From Lentzea atacamensis (lineage in GTDB: Bacteria > Actinomycetota > Actinomycetes > Mycobacteriales > Pseudonocardiaceae), in assembly GCF_003269295.1 (NCBI RefSeq), contig NZ_QLTT01000010.1:119958-183957 (forward strand): a stretch of DNA of 64,000 nucleotides. The letters run 5' to 3'. Made by a program: the position numbers and the translations under genes. Within the stretch, counting starts at the first letter, position 1, and every line of letters begins with the position of its first letter. This document shows, in pieces, positions 17,138 through 25,492 of the stretch. The notes under the pieces are model-generated. The model did no database searches. It saw only the letters and a list, made by a program, of their open reading frames with translations, and was not told where the DNA came from.

Positions 17138-18043
17138 ATGCCGATCCCTGTGGTGCTCGACTGCGACCCCGGCCACGACGACGCGATCGCGATCCTGCTC
17201 GCGGCAGGAGCGCCTGGGATCGACCTGCGCGCGATCACGACCGTCGCAGCAAACCAGACGCTCGACAAGGTCACCCTGAACGCTCAGCGGATCTGTTCGG
17301 CCGCCGGAATTTCGGTGCCGATCGCGCGTGGCTGCGCGCGGCCGTTGGTACGCCCGTTGTACGTGGCGGAGGACATCCACGGCGAGTCCGGGATGGACGG
17401 TCCGGCGTTCGGCGCGGTGTCCGTCGGCGTGGTCGAGGATCACGCGATCGACGTGATGCACGCGAACATGCCGGCGACGCTGGTCGCGACCGGGGCGCTG
17501 ACGAACGTGGCCGCCTACCTGACCCGACACGGCACTTCCGCCGTGCGCGAGATCGTGTTGATGGGCGGGTCGACCGGGCGCGGCAACACCACGCCGTACG
17601 CGGAGTTCAACATCTTCGTCGACCCGGAGGCCGCGCAGATCGTCTTCACGAGCGGGGTGCCGCTCACGATGATCGGGTTGAACGTGACCCACCAGGCGTT
17701 GGTGACACCGGAGGTTGTCGCGCGGCTGAACGGTTTGGGCCCGCTGGGGCGGATCTGCGGTGACCTGATGACGTTCTTCGCCGCGACCTACCGCGAGGTG
17801 TTCGGGTTCGAGGCGCCGCCGTTGCACGACCCGGTGGCGGTGGCACGGGTGATCGACCCGACGCTGGTGACGTGTGTCGAGGCCTTCGTGGGCATCGAGA
17901 CGACGGGGACGTTCACGCGCGGCGCGACCGTCGTCGACCTGCACGGGCGGTTGGGGATGGAACCGAACGCCCGCGTGGCCGTCGGGCTCGACGTGGACCG
18001 GTTCTTCGACGTGGTCGTCGACGCTGTGGGACGGCTCACGTAA
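17138..18043 (+). CDS. Nucleoside hydrolase (IunH/RihA-like)
   Basis: A 301-residue inosine-uridine preferring nucleoside hydrolase family protein, which splits N-glycosidic bonds of ribonucleosides. The calcium-binding Asp cluster is intact at the N-terminus (VVLDCDPGHDDAIAILLA), with later active-site landmarks EFNIFVDPEAAQIVF and LHDPVAVARV (His-Asp). The start is ATG behind GGGAGG. It is divergent from a sugar uptake operon, which suggests that ribose or a ribosylated compound may be handled together, but this is inference. Confidence 0.92.
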   Translation: MPIPVVLDCDPGHDDAIAILLAAGAPGIDLRAITTVAANQTLDKVTLNAQRICSAAGISVPIARGCARPLVRPLYVAEDIHGESGMDGPAFGAVSVGVVEDHAIDVMHANMPATLVATGALTNVAAYLTRHGTSAVREIVLMGGSTGRGNTTPYAEFNIFVDPEAAQIVFTSGVPLTMIGLNVTHQALVTPEVVARLNGLGPLGRICGDLMTFFAATYREVFGFEAPPLHDPVAVARVIDPTLVTCVEAFVGIETTGTFTRGATVVDLHGRLGMEPNARVAVGLDVDRFFDVVVDAVGRLT

Positions 18044-18098
18044 CAGCTTTGACGACGTAGCGATGACACGTACAAGTGCACAAACCTGGGGGATTTTC

Positions 18099-18548
18099 AT
18101 GACTGACTCTGTTCAGCCTGCGCAGCCGCAGTTCGAGGCACACACGCCTGCCTTCCCGCAGCAGCCCGAGGCGGCGCTCCCGGCCCCGGTCCCGCCGGCC
18201 GCGCCGAAGCCGAAGAAGACCGGCGTCGTGGTGCTCGCGATCGCCGCGGTGCTCCTGCTCGGTGCCGCGGGCACGTTCGGCGCGCTCTACTTCACGGAGA
18301 AGGGCCGCTCGGCCGACCTGTCCAAGCAGGTCGAGGGCAAGGACCGCGAGATCACGGACCTCACGAAGAAGGCGAAGAGCGCCGACGACCTGGCGACCGC
18401 CGCCACCGACGAGCGGCGCAAGCTCGAGAACGAGATGAACTCGATGAAGGCGTGCCGCGACGCCGCGCGCGCGGTGACCGAGGCGGGTATCGCCCAGGAC
18501 GAGCAGAAGATCACGCAGGCGATGCTGGGCATGATGACGAAGTGCTGA
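18099..18548 (+). CDS. Single-pass membrane protein with Pro-rich N-terminus and coiled coil
   Basis: A 149-residue protein. Residues 1-45 are Pro/Ala/Gln-rich and probably cytoplasmic, KPKKTG precedes one transmembrane helix (VVVLAIAAVLLLGAAGTFGALYF, about residues 47-69), and the rest is a charged extracytoplasmic coiled coil (DLSKQVEGKDREITDLTKKA...TDERRKLENEM). The protein ends MTKC and has one more Cys (KACRDA). No family was recognised. GGGGGA precedes the ATG. Confidence 0.65.
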   Translation: MTDSVQPAQPQFEAHTPAFPQQPEAALPAPVPPAAPKPKKTGVVVLAIAAVLLLGAAGTFGALYFTEKGRSADLSKQVEGKDREITDLTKKAKSADDLATAATDERRKLENEMNSMKACRDAARAVTEAGIAQDEQKITQAMLGMMTKC

Positions 18549-18560
18549 GCTGAGAACGAG

Positions 18561-18592
18561 AAGGGCCGCGACTCACCGGAGTCGCGGCCCTT
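18561..18592. terminator. Bidirectional terminator
   Basis: A 14-bp perfect stem (AAGGGCCGCGACTC / GAGTCGCGGCCCTT) with a 4-base loop lies between two convergent genes. A-rich and T-rich ends make it work in either direction. Confidence 0.9.
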
Positions 18593-18605
18593 CCTGCGTT
18601 TCAGG

Positions 18606-20075
18606 TCAGCTGATGCCGTGGTCGCTCAGCAGCGCCCACTGGCTCCAGCCCGCCTTCTCCTTGTAGAAGCGGCGGATCAGCTTGCCGTCGTCGGTGCGCG
18701 CGAAGACCTCGACGGTCTTGGTCTGCGCGTGGTACATCGCGCTCGGCGCCTCGGCGACCTTCGTGTTGCCGAGCTTGGCCCACGTCGTGAAGCCGTTGGC
18801 GGTGGCGCGGGAGTGCTCGACGATGCCGCCCTCACCGAGCTGCACGACGTCGATCGAGCCGGTGGTCGTGTTGAACACCGCCGACGGAGCGCCGGTGCCC
18901 TTGCCGCCCAGCGACTTCCAGACACCCGCCGCGTACTGCTCGACGCTGCCGGACGCGGTGCGCACGAAGACCTGGTCGACCGCGACGCTCGGGTCGCTCA
19001 CGATCTTCGTCTCGCCCTGGTCCTGCCAGGTGGTGCCGTCCCACTTGACGAGCTTGTCGTCGGCGGAACGCGCGTAGACGTCCTTGTCGGCGACGGCCGG
19101 GTTGCCCTGGATCCTGCGGTCGCCCAGCTGCGCCCACTTGTCCGTGAAGCGCAGCAGCACACCGTCCGCGCCGCGCGCGAGCACCTCGACGGCCTTGCTC
19201 TTGTCGTTCCACACCAGCACGGGCTCGCCGGCCACGGCCGTGTCGCCGAGCGCGACCCACTTGCCGTCGACGCGGCGGTAGACCTTGCCGTCGGTGCCGC
19301 GCGCGAACACCTCGACGATCTTCGTCTGCGGGTTCATCAGCGCGACCGGGTCACCGGCGAAGAGCTCTGGCCCGAGCTGCTGCCAGCCGTTCCAGCGGCT
19401 CGTCTTGTGGAAGTTCGTGATGATCGTGCCGTCGGCGGCGCGGGCGAAGACCTCCAGCTGCTGCTGCCCGGTGTTGGAGATCTGCGGGCCGGCGTTGACG
19501 ACCGGCTTGTCCGTCACCGGGGTCTCGCTGGTGGTCTTGTCGCCACCGGCCTCGACGAGGCCGTTGTAGCGCAGCGGCACGTACTGGCGCGCGGTGGCGG
19601 CGCTCCAGACCCGCTGCACCGGGCGAGAGCCGTCCGGGCCCGCCTGCTCGCGCACGATGGGACGCGTCTTGGCCGCGTCGGCCCAGCCGATGAACAGCGC
19701 GACGTGGTTCTCGCGGTCGTTGAGCGCGTCGCCGGGACGGAGGTCCTCCCAGTCGATGCGGTGCGCGACCTGCTCGAGGATGTGAGTCGTGTAGGACATG
19801 CGCAGGCCCCAGGCCATCGACACGAAGCCCGAGCAGTCCGTCCGGTAGGCGCCGTACCTGTTGCCGAAGCAGTCGCTCTGGCTGTAGGGCACACGGGCGC
19901 TGATCCACGTGCGCGAGCGCGCCAGGATCTCGGCCCGCGTGATCTTGGAGTTCGCCGCGTACGTCCCGCAGCTGACCCCGCCCTCGGCAGCGGCGACCGC
20001 GACGTCTGGCATCGCCAGCGTCGAGCCGAACGTGATGGCCGCCGCGGCGGCCGCCAACATCCCCCACGATCTCAT
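18606..20075 (-). CDS. Secreted NlpC/P60-like protein with beta-propeller repeats
   Basis: A 489-residue exported protein. A signal peptide (MRSWGMLAAAAAAITFGSTL, cleaved near AVAAA) is followed by a cysteine-peptidase-like domain (about residues 37-170) whose motif YRTDCSGFVSMAWGL holds the catalytic Cys and whose ENHVALFIGW holds a candidate His; such enzymes cut peptidoglycan stem peptides. From about residue 205 there are seven or so repeats of about 45 residues (LEVFARAADGTI, VEVFARGTDGKVYRR, VEVLARGADGVLLRF, VEVFARTDDGKLIRR), forming a PLL/tectonin-like propeller that probably binds sugars. It may anchor the hydrolase to a glycan. Confidence 0.83.
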   Translation of the reverse strand: MRSWGMLAAAAAAITFGSTLAMPDVAVAAAEGGVSCGTYAANSKITRAEILARSRTWISARVPYSQSDCFGNRYGAYRTDCSGFVSMAWGLRMSYTTHILEQVAHRIDWEDLRPGDALNDRENHVALFIGWADAAKTRPIVREQAGPDGSRPVQRVWSAATARQYVPLRYNGLVEAGGDKTTSETPVTDKPVVNAGPQISNTGQQQLEVFARAADGTIITNFHKTSRWNGWQQLGPELFAGDPVALMNPQTKIVEVFARGTDGKVYRRVDGKWVALGDTAVAGEPVLVWNDKSKAVEVLARGADGVLLRFTDKWAQLGDRRIQGNPAVADKDVYARSADDKLVKWDGTTWQDQGETKIVSDPSVAVDQVFVRTASGSVEQYAAGVWKSLGGKGTGAPSAVFNTTTGSIDVVQLGEGGIVEHSRATANGFTTWAKLGNTKVAEAPSAMYHAQTKTVEVFARTDDGKLIRRFYKEKAGWSQWALLSDHGIS

Positions 20076-20205
20076 GCCGGTCACCGTAGCAAGGTGATGT
20101 GAAGTTTTGGTCCAGTCGAACGTCCCTAGTTCGGTCCCTCCGCCCGGTCGGGTGATGATCCTGAGCTGCGGGTCGCCGCCTGGTGGCACGAGGTGAGCGG
20201 GCCGG

Positions 20206-20355
20206 TCAGGACCTCTCGGCGCCTTTCAGCCGGTCAACGGTGAAAGGCCGCCCGAACCCGCGGGCGGCGAACTCCGCCCGAGCGGCCGCCGCGATGCCGC
20301 CCGCACGGGCGAGGTCGCCTTCCTCCACGGCCAGGAGCGCGGTCACCGGTTGCAC
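20206..20355 (-). CDS. Possible small ORF after the NlpC/P60 gene
   Basis: A 49-codon reading frame starting at GTG 16 bases after the stop codon of the NlpC/P60 gene, in that gene's own frame. The peptide (LLAVEEGDLARAGGIAAAARAEF...) has amino-acid use like real proteins here. It may be a small coupled gene or a cut-off gene end. No family was recognised. The rest of 20076-20370 shows nothing but the weak leader of the upstream gene. Confidence 0.3.
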   Translation of the reverse strand: MQPVTALLAVEEGDLARAGGIAAAARAEFAARGFGRPFTVDRLKGAERS

Positions 20356-20370
20356 AGTCGGCTGGACCGT

Positions 20371-20835
20371 TCACGCTTCGAGAACGTTGACGTAGCGGCG
20401 TGGCGTGTACAGCCGCGCCCCGGTCTCGTAGGGGTAGGTGACGGAACGCAGGCGGGTGCGGTGACCACCCGCCTGTTCGTACGCCCAGTACCGGCCGGAT
20501 TCCTCCGCCCACGCCGCGAAGATCACGACGTGCCGGGTCTCCCTGGTGCCTTCCGAGCGGATGATCACATCCCCCGCCCTGAGCTCCTCCGGCGTGATCA
20601 GGCTGCTCACGAGAACCAGGCCGCGCGTGTCCTGCCCACCGTGCCGGGCTTCCGGTTTGCCGGGCAGTCCCCACGCCATCGACACGAACCCGGAGCAGTC
20701 GGCGCGGTAGATGCCGTGCTCGTTCTGGTGAAACCTCGTCTGGCTGTACGGAACCGAGTCGCGCAGCCACGAACAGGCGCGCTCCACGATCTCGGAGCGG
20801 CTGATCAGGCGGCCGGCGGCTCGTGCGGTGGTCAC
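20371..20835 (-). CDS. NlpC/P60-like protein without signal peptide
   Basis: A 154-residue protein that matches the catalytic domain of the neighbouring secreted enzyme: YRADCSGFVSMAWGL against YRTDCSGFVSMAWGL, preceded in both by VPYSQ. The candidate His lies in TRHVVIFAAWAEE. It lacks a recognisable signal peptide and any propeller repeats, so it may be a cytoplasmic or wrongly started version; the GTG start has no clear ribosome-binding site. It probably arose by duplication, as the two copies are separated by about 530 bases. Confidence 0.75.
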   Translation of the reverse strand: MTTARAAGRLISRSEIVERACSWLRDSVPYSQTRFHQNEHGIYRADCSGFVSMAWGLPGKPEARHGGQDTRGLVLVSSLITPEELRAGDVIIRSEGTRETRHVVIFAAWAEESGRYWAYEQAGGHRTRLRSVTYPYETGARLYTPRRYVNVLEA

Positions 20836-20859
20836 GCGCCCATCGTCGGCGCGCGACCT

Positions 20860-21372
20860 CTAAAACTCCTGCAAGCTGTCTATAAGATCGGCATCGGTGA
20901 TCTCGGCGGTCACCCAGGCGAGTGGGTAGCTCAGCCCGATCGTGTCAATTTCCCTGGTCAGACGCACACCGGGCAGGACCTTGCGGGCGAGGGCGAGCAT
21001 TCCCTCGTTGTCCGGCAGCACGTCACCGCGGAGCTCGGCGACACCCATCCTGGCCGCGATCGCGGTCAGCTCCTCCAGCAGACGCCTGCCGACACCCCGG
21101 CGTTGCCACAGGTCGACGACGGCGACCGCGATCTCCGCACGGCACTCGCCGGTCTTGATCACCCTGGCGATGCCGACGGGGTCGCCACCGATGAGGGCGC
21201 ACACGGCCGCGTGCCGCTCGCCGTCCACGTCGACCAGCACCCGTCGGGCGGACGCGGTCAGTCGTGGCGTCGGGGCGTGAAACCGCAGGTAGCGGCTTCG
21301 CGCGGACAGTCCTTCGAACACCGCGTCGACAGCTTCCGGCGCGGTGTCGCGGTTGAGCTCGGTGACGCGCAT
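20860..21372 (-). CDS. GNAT family N-acetyltransferase
   Basis: A 170-residue acetyltransferase. The acetyl-CoA loop is VVDLWQRRGVGRRLLEELTAIA (Q-R-R-G-V-G, about residues 88-97), and the N-terminal FEGLSARSRYLRFHAPTPRL is typical of the GNAT domain also found fused to acyl-CoA synthetases (Pat-like). The start is ATG with AGGGGG nine bases upstream. It is divergent from an HxlR regulator across a promoter region with two inverted repeats, which suggests HxlR control. Confidence 0.9.
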   Translation of the reverse strand: MRVTELNRDTAPEAVDAVFEGLSARSRYLRFHAPTPRLTASARRVLVDVDGERHAAVCALIGGDPVGIARVIKTGECRAEIAVAVVDLWQRRGVGRRLLEELTAIAARMGVAELRGDVLPDNEGMLALARKVLPGVRLTREIDTIGLSYPLAWVTAEITDADLIDSLQEF

Positions 21373-21388
21373 GAGGATCGACCCCCTG

Positions 21389-21428
21389 AGTTCGGAATCC
21401 GAACTGTATCTGAGTTCGAAAAACGAAC
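21389..21428. promoter_or_regulatory. Two inverted repeats, probable HxlR operators
   Basis: The divergent promoter region contains AGTTCGGA-A-TCCGAACT (21389-21405, perfect 8-bp arms) and GTTCG-AAAAA-CGAAC (21414-21428). They share the GTTCG/CGAAC half-site, and their centres are 24 bases apart. They lie between the GNAT and HxlR genes and are the obvious binding sites for the HxlR protein. Confidence 0.72.
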
Positions 21429-21448
21429 GCAAGGGATATCCTGTGTTC

Positions 21449-21895
21449 ATGCCGTACGCGAGTTTCGCCAGCATGCCCTGCGCCCTGGGCCGTCCCGCGG
21501 CGCTGCTGGGCGAGCGCTGGACGCTGTTGCTGCTTCGCCAGGTCTTCCTGGGCACCCGCCGCTTCGAGGACTTCCAGACGGCGATGGAGATCTCTCGCAG
21601 CGTGCTGACAGACCGCCTCAACGTGCTGCTGCAGGAGGGCGTGCTCAAGCGCGTGCCCTATCAGGAAGACGGCCGCACACGGCACGAGTACCGCCTCACC
21701 GAGAAGGGCAGGGACCTCTACCCGGTGCTCATGGCGCTGCGCACGTGGGGTGAGAAGTGGATGGCTCCCGAGGAAGAGGAGTCGTTCCACCTGCACCACC
21801 GCGACTGCGGCGGCGGTGTGCGCGCGAAGGTCGAGTGCACGGACTGCGGTGCGGAGCTGACCGCGCGCGATGTGCAGGTGACGGCCAGACAGTGA
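21449..21895 (+). CDS. HxlR family transcriptional regulator
   Basis: A 148-residue winged-helix regulator of the HxlR family. The characteristic core is present: CALGRPAALLGERWTLLLLRQVFLGTRRFEDFQ, then SRSVLTDRLNVLLQEGVLKRVPY and the wing TRHEYRLTEKGRDLYPVLMAL (about residues 10-95). The C-terminus carries CTDCGAEL, with Cys residues that could sense redox change or bind metal. Its start is ATG. It probably regulates itself and the divergent acetyltransferase gene. Confidence 0.93.
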   Translation: MPYASFASMPCALGRPAALLGERWTLLLLRQVFLGTRRFEDFQTAMEISRSVLTDRLNVLLQEGVLKRVPYQEDGRTRHEYRLTEKGRDLYPVLMALRTWGEKWMAPEEEESFHLHHRDCGGGVRAKVECTDCGAELTARDVQVTARQ

Positions 21896-21971
21896 GCTTG
21901 TACTGACAACCGTCGAAGCAGACATCGCCGGCCACGACCACGGCGCCGACTTCTTCCCAATACGCACGGCG

Positions 21972-22130
21972 ATGCGCATGCAGGCGACGGTCTCCGTGTC
22001 GTTCGACGGCGGCCCCGAGCTGGTCGTCCGCACCCACGACGCGGACGGCCTCGCCCAGCAGGTCTCGCTGAACGTGGCCGTCCCGCCGGGTGCCGGCAGC
22101 GCCGAGGTGTCGTGGCGGCTAGAGGGCTGA
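21972..22130 (+). CDS. Small ORF or gene remnant
   Basis: A 52-codon frame (MRMQATVSVSFDGGPELVVR...VPPGAGSAEVSWRLEG) that reads like a beta-sandwich end. In the same frame protein-like sequence extends a further 24 codons upstream (TVEADIAGHDHGADFFPIRT) without a standard start codon. It could be a small gene with an unusual start or the 3' remnant of a lost gene. It overlaps the end of the convergent SARP gene by 12 bases. Confidence 0.4.
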   Translation: MRMQATVSVSFDGGPELVVRTHDADGLAQQVSLNVAVPPGAGSAEVSWRLEG

Positions 22131-25130
22131 GCGCCACCGAGCGGCGCTCAGCCCTTCCAGCTCCTTCGCCTCACGCGCGCCGAGCTGGGCGAACAACTCC
22201 TTGGCCCGCAACCACATCTCGTCGTCCCGCGCGGCGGCCGCGAGATCGCGCATGGTGCGCGCCTGCCAGAGCGGCAACCCCAGTTCCCGCCACTGACCCA
22301 GCGCGTCCTCGAGGAGCGCGACGGCGTCCTCGTCCTTTCCTCGCGCCAGCGCGGCTTCGCCGAGCGTCCTCGTCACCAGCGCGACACCGAACCGGTCGTG
22401 CTGCCGCGCGCACACCTCCAGGCACTCGGCCAGGAGGTCGTCGACGCCGTCCAGTTCGCCCGCCCGCAGCGACGCCTTCGCCAGCGACTGAGCCGCATAC
22501 GTGGCACCGAGCTCGTCCCCCGCCTCACGCAGGATCTGCTCGGCCTCCCGGCTCAGGGCGACGGCCTCCGCGAACGCTCCCGCCGCCCGGTGGCACAGGC
22601 TGAGTCCGCGCAACGCCAGCGCTTCTCCGCGCTGGTCGTCCTGCGCCCGGTAGAGCTCCACGCACCGCTCGAACGCCGTGATCGCCTCGCCCAGGTCGCC
22701 GTGGTCGCGGTGGATCGCCCCGACGCCGTAGCTCGCCGCGGCGACGACTCCGTCGTCGCCCAACGCGATCGCCTTGTCGAGCAGCTCACGGGCGCGCTCG
22801 AACTCGGCCAGGTCGCGGTACACCGTGCCCATGCCGACGTGCGCGACGGCGAGCGTCTCGGGTTCGCCGATCTCGGCCGCGATCTCCGCCGCCTGCTGGA
22901 AGTTCGTCAGCGCCGCCGCGAAGTCGTCCTGCTCGTACCGCAGCTGCCCGAGCCCGGCCAGCAGCACCGCCTCCGCCCGCCGGTTGCCGCGTTCCCTGGC
23001 CGACCGCAGCGCCACCTCGTGCGTGCGCTGCCAGTTGCCGAACTCGTTGCGTGCCGCGAAAGGCGACGACAGCAGCGACGTGATCACCGTCGTCGTCAGC
23101 TCGTCGACGCCGAGGTCGTGGGCCCGTTCGACGGCGCGCACCACAGCGGCCGTCTCGGAGTGCAGCCAGCCGGTGGGGTCCTCCTCGACGTCCTCCGCCA
23201 GCCGCGGGTCCACCTCGATCGTGGTGTGCAGCTGAGGCCGCAGCCCCAGCGTCACGCGTGGCAGCTTCTGCACACCGGTCTCCACCAGCGCGAGCCACGT
23301 CGCGAGCGTGCGCGTGACCGCCTCGGTGACCTCCTCCGCGGGCTCCTTCGCGGCCTGCTCGGCACCGAAGAGCTGCACCAGGTCGTGGAACCGGTAGCGC
23401 ACCCTGCCGATCTGGTCGACGCCCGCGACGTCCACCAGCCGCAGGTCCACCAGGTGCTCGACGACGTCTTCCGCGTCGTACGGCGAGATGTCCAGCAACG
23501 GAGCCGCGATCCACGCGCCGAAGTCCGGCAGGTCGAGCAACGACAGCAGGTGGAACGCCTTGCGGTGCCGCACGTCAAGCTCGGAGTAGTTGAGCTTCAA
23601 CGACGACCGGATCGCGAGGTCACCGGTCTCCAGCTCGTCCAGGCGCCTGCGCTCGTCAGACAACCGATTGGCGAGCGTCTTCAACGGCCAGTGCGGCCGC
23701 GCCAGCAGCTTCGCAGCGGCCGCTCTGAGCGCGAGCGGCACCCCGCCGCACAGTTTCGCGATCCCTTGCGCCGCTTCTGGTTCCGCACCGATCCGCTCGG
23801 CACCGACGATCCGGCTCAGCATCTCCTCGCTGACCGTCTCGTCGAAGAAGCCCAGCTCGATCGGCTCGGCCCCCTCCAGCCCGGTCAGCCTGCTGCGGCT
23901 GGTGATGATCACGAAGCAGTTCGCGTTGCCCGGCAGCAGCGGCCGGACCTGGGCCTCGCTGCGGGCGTTGTCGAGCACGATCACCAGCCGGCGGTCGGAG
24001 ACCGTGCGCCGGTACAGCTCGACACGCTCGTCCGGTGCGACCGGCTGGTCCTGGCCGGAGATGCCGAGCAGCCCGAGGAACCGCCCGATCACCTCCTGCG
24101 GCTCCAGGTCCCTGCCCGCGCCGCGCAGGTCCGCGAACAGCTGCCCGTCCGGATACGACTTCCGCAACAGGTGGGCCGCGTGCACGGCCAGCGCCGACTT
24201 GCCGGCGCCACCGAACCCGGACACGACCACGGTCGGCGTCGCGGTGCGGTCGTCCTGCCCCCCGGTGAGGGCCAGCACGCGCTTCAACGTCTCCTCGCGT
24301 CCGGTGAAGTCGCTGATGTCAGGCGGCAGGTGGTGCGGGACGACCTGCTGCACAGGCGCGACCGGCACCATCGCCACCACCGTGCGCTGCGGGGCGGTCT
24401 CGATCGTGCCGTTGAGGATCGCCGTCTGCAGGTCCCGCAGCTTCTCGCCCGGTTCGATGCCGAGCTCGTCGCGCAGGTACTCGCGGGCCTCGCGGTAGAC
24501 GTTGAGCGCGTCCGCCTGCCGTCCCGCGCGGTGGAAGGCACGCATGAGCAGCTCACGCGTGTCCTCACGGGCCGGGTGCGCGTTGGCCAGCGACGACAGC
24601 CGCGTGATGGCGTCCTCGACCCGGTTCTGCGCGAGCTCGCACCGGCCGAGCCCTTCCTCGGCGCTGAGCCTGGATTCCTCGAGCGTCATCGCGTGCCCGC
24701 GGGCGAACTGCGCGTCGACACCGTGCAACGCCGGACCGCGCCACAACGAGAGCCCGTGCTGGTAGTGCGTGATGGCCGTGGCCGGGTCGTCGGCCCGTTC
24801 CGCCTGCCGTGCCGTGGTCAGGTGCCTGTTCAACTCCTCGACGTCGCTGTCGACGTCGAGGAGGTACCCCGGAGCCCTGGTGACCAGCGCCTTGCCGACC
24901 GCACGCCGCAGCGACGACACGTAGGTGTGCACCAGCGCACCCGCTGTCTGCGGCGGTGACTCGTCCCAGATCAGGTCGATCAGCCGCTCCACCGGCACCA
25001 CCTGCCGCGGCTGCAGCAGCAAGGCGGCGAGCAACGTCCGCGGTTTCGGCCCGCCGAGACTCACCTGCCTGTCGCCGACCCACACCTCGATCGGCCCAAG
25101 TACGAGCGCTCGCACGCTCACACCCCCCAT
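22119..25130 (-). CDS. AfsR/SARP family regulator (SARP-NB-ARC-TPR)
   Basis: A 1003-residue regulator. Residues about 1-95 are the OmpR-type winged helix of SARPs (LVLGPIEVWVGDRQVSLGG ... ALVHTYVSSLRRAVG), 98-245 the bacterial transcriptional activation domain (ELGIEPGEKLRDLQTAIL), 275-560 an NB-ARC ATPase with Walker A VVSGFGGAGKSALAVH (about 300-315) and VIVLDNARSEAQVRPLLPG, and 680-1000 tetratricopeptide repeats. AfsR-type proteins activate secondary-metabolite or developmental genes; the target here is unknown, and no biosynthetic cluster adjoins. An alternative GTG start lies 9 bases inside. Confidence 0.93.
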   Translation of the reverse strand: MGGVSVRALVLGPIEVWVGDRQVSLGGPKPRTLLAALLLQPRQVVPVERLIDLIWDESPPQTAGALVHTYVSSLRRAVGKALVTRAPGYLLDVDSDVEELNRHLTTARQAERADDPATAITHYQHGLSLWRGPALHGVDAQFARGHAMTLEESRLSAEEGLGRCELAQNRVEDAITRLSSLANAHPAREDTRELLMRAFHRAGRQADALNVYREAREYLRDELGIEPGEKLRDLQTAILNGTIETAPQRTVVAMVPVAPVQQVVPHHLPPDISDFTGREETLKRVLALTGGQDDRTATPTVVVSGFGGAGKSALAVHAAHLLRKSYPDGQLFADLRGAGRDLEPQEVIGRFLGLLGISGQDQPVAPDERVELYRRTVSDRRLVIVLDNARSEAQVRPLLPGNANCFVIITSRSRLTGLEGAEPIELGFFDETVSEEMLSRIVGAERIGAEPEAAQGIAKLCGGVPLALRAAAAKLLARPHWPLKTLANRLSDERRRLDELETGDLAIRSSLKLNYSELDVRHRKAFHLLSLLDLPDFGAWIAAPLLDISPYDAEDVVEHLVDLRLVDVAGVDQIGRVRYRFHDLVQLFGAEQAAKEPAEEVTEAVTRTLATWLALVETGVQKLPRVTLGLRPQLHTTIEVDPRLAEDVEEDPTGWLHSETAAVVRAVERAHDLGVDELTTTVITSLLSSPFAARNEFGNWQRTHEVALRSARERGNRRAEAVLLAGLGQLRYEQDDFAAALTNFQQAAEIAAEIGEPETLAVAHVGMGTVYRDLAEFERARELLDKAIALGDDGVVAAASYGVGAIHRDHGDLGEAITAFERCVELYRAQDDQRGEALALRGLSLCHRAAGAFAEAVALSREAEQILREAGDELGATYAAQSLAKASLRAGELDGVDDLLAECLEVCARQHDRFGVALVTRTLGEAALARGKDEDAVALLEDALGQWRELGLPLWQARTMRDLAAAARDDEMWLRAKELFAQLGAREAKELEGLSAARWRSAL

Positions 25131-25150
25131 CCCCCGGTCAACCCCAGGCG

Positions 25151-25270
25151 CTACGAGGATGCCTCATCCTCGCTCATGGCGACACGTTTCAGCGTGCGAA
25201 GGATCGGCGCGGTCTCCGACTCGCGCACACCGTCAAGGCTGCCGATGCGCTCGGTCAGGTACCGGTAGAG
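25151..25270 (-). pseudogene. Lrp/AsnC regulator, 3' remnant
   Basis: The last 39 codons read DLYRYLTERIGSLDGVRE and then SETAPILRTLKR before a short tail. This is the standard C-terminus of Lrp/AsnC-family regulators (RAM domain). In no frame does the sequence upstream of about 25270 continue the family, so roughly three quarters of the gene, including the DNA-binding part, is missing. It is read as a deletion remnant. Confidence 0.6.
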
Positions 25271-25492
25271 GTCTCCACCGAGGCCGAGCTGCGGACCGCG
25301 CTGGAGGACGCGGGCTGGGAGATCACCCGCTTCGAGCCCGGCACCATCGCCGTGGCCGGCGTCGACGCCCTGCCCGCGCTGCCGGTGTGGGTCGTGGAAG
25401 CCACCGCGACGAGTCGAGATGCCTTCGCTCCCGGCAAAACGCTGCGCAATCCGGTGCGGGAGCGGTTCTATGGGAGGCATGGATCGCCGTGA
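25241..25492 (+). pseudogene. Possible methyltransferase 3' remnant
   Basis: An open frame without a credible start reads VEVSTEAELRTALEDAGWEI and ITRFEPGTIAVAG, then LPALPVWVVEATA. It resembles the end of a class I SAM methyltransferase, where such a helix-strand pair follows the core fold, but this is weak. Its 3' end overlaps the start of the PLP enzyme gene. It abuts the AsnC remnant head-on near 25255-25270, which suggests that a deletion joined two gene ends. Confidence 0.4.

Noticed and set aside
22398-24959. An 853-codon open frame on the plus strand
   Set aside because: Antisense to the SARP-NB-ARC-TPR gene, which has full domain support.
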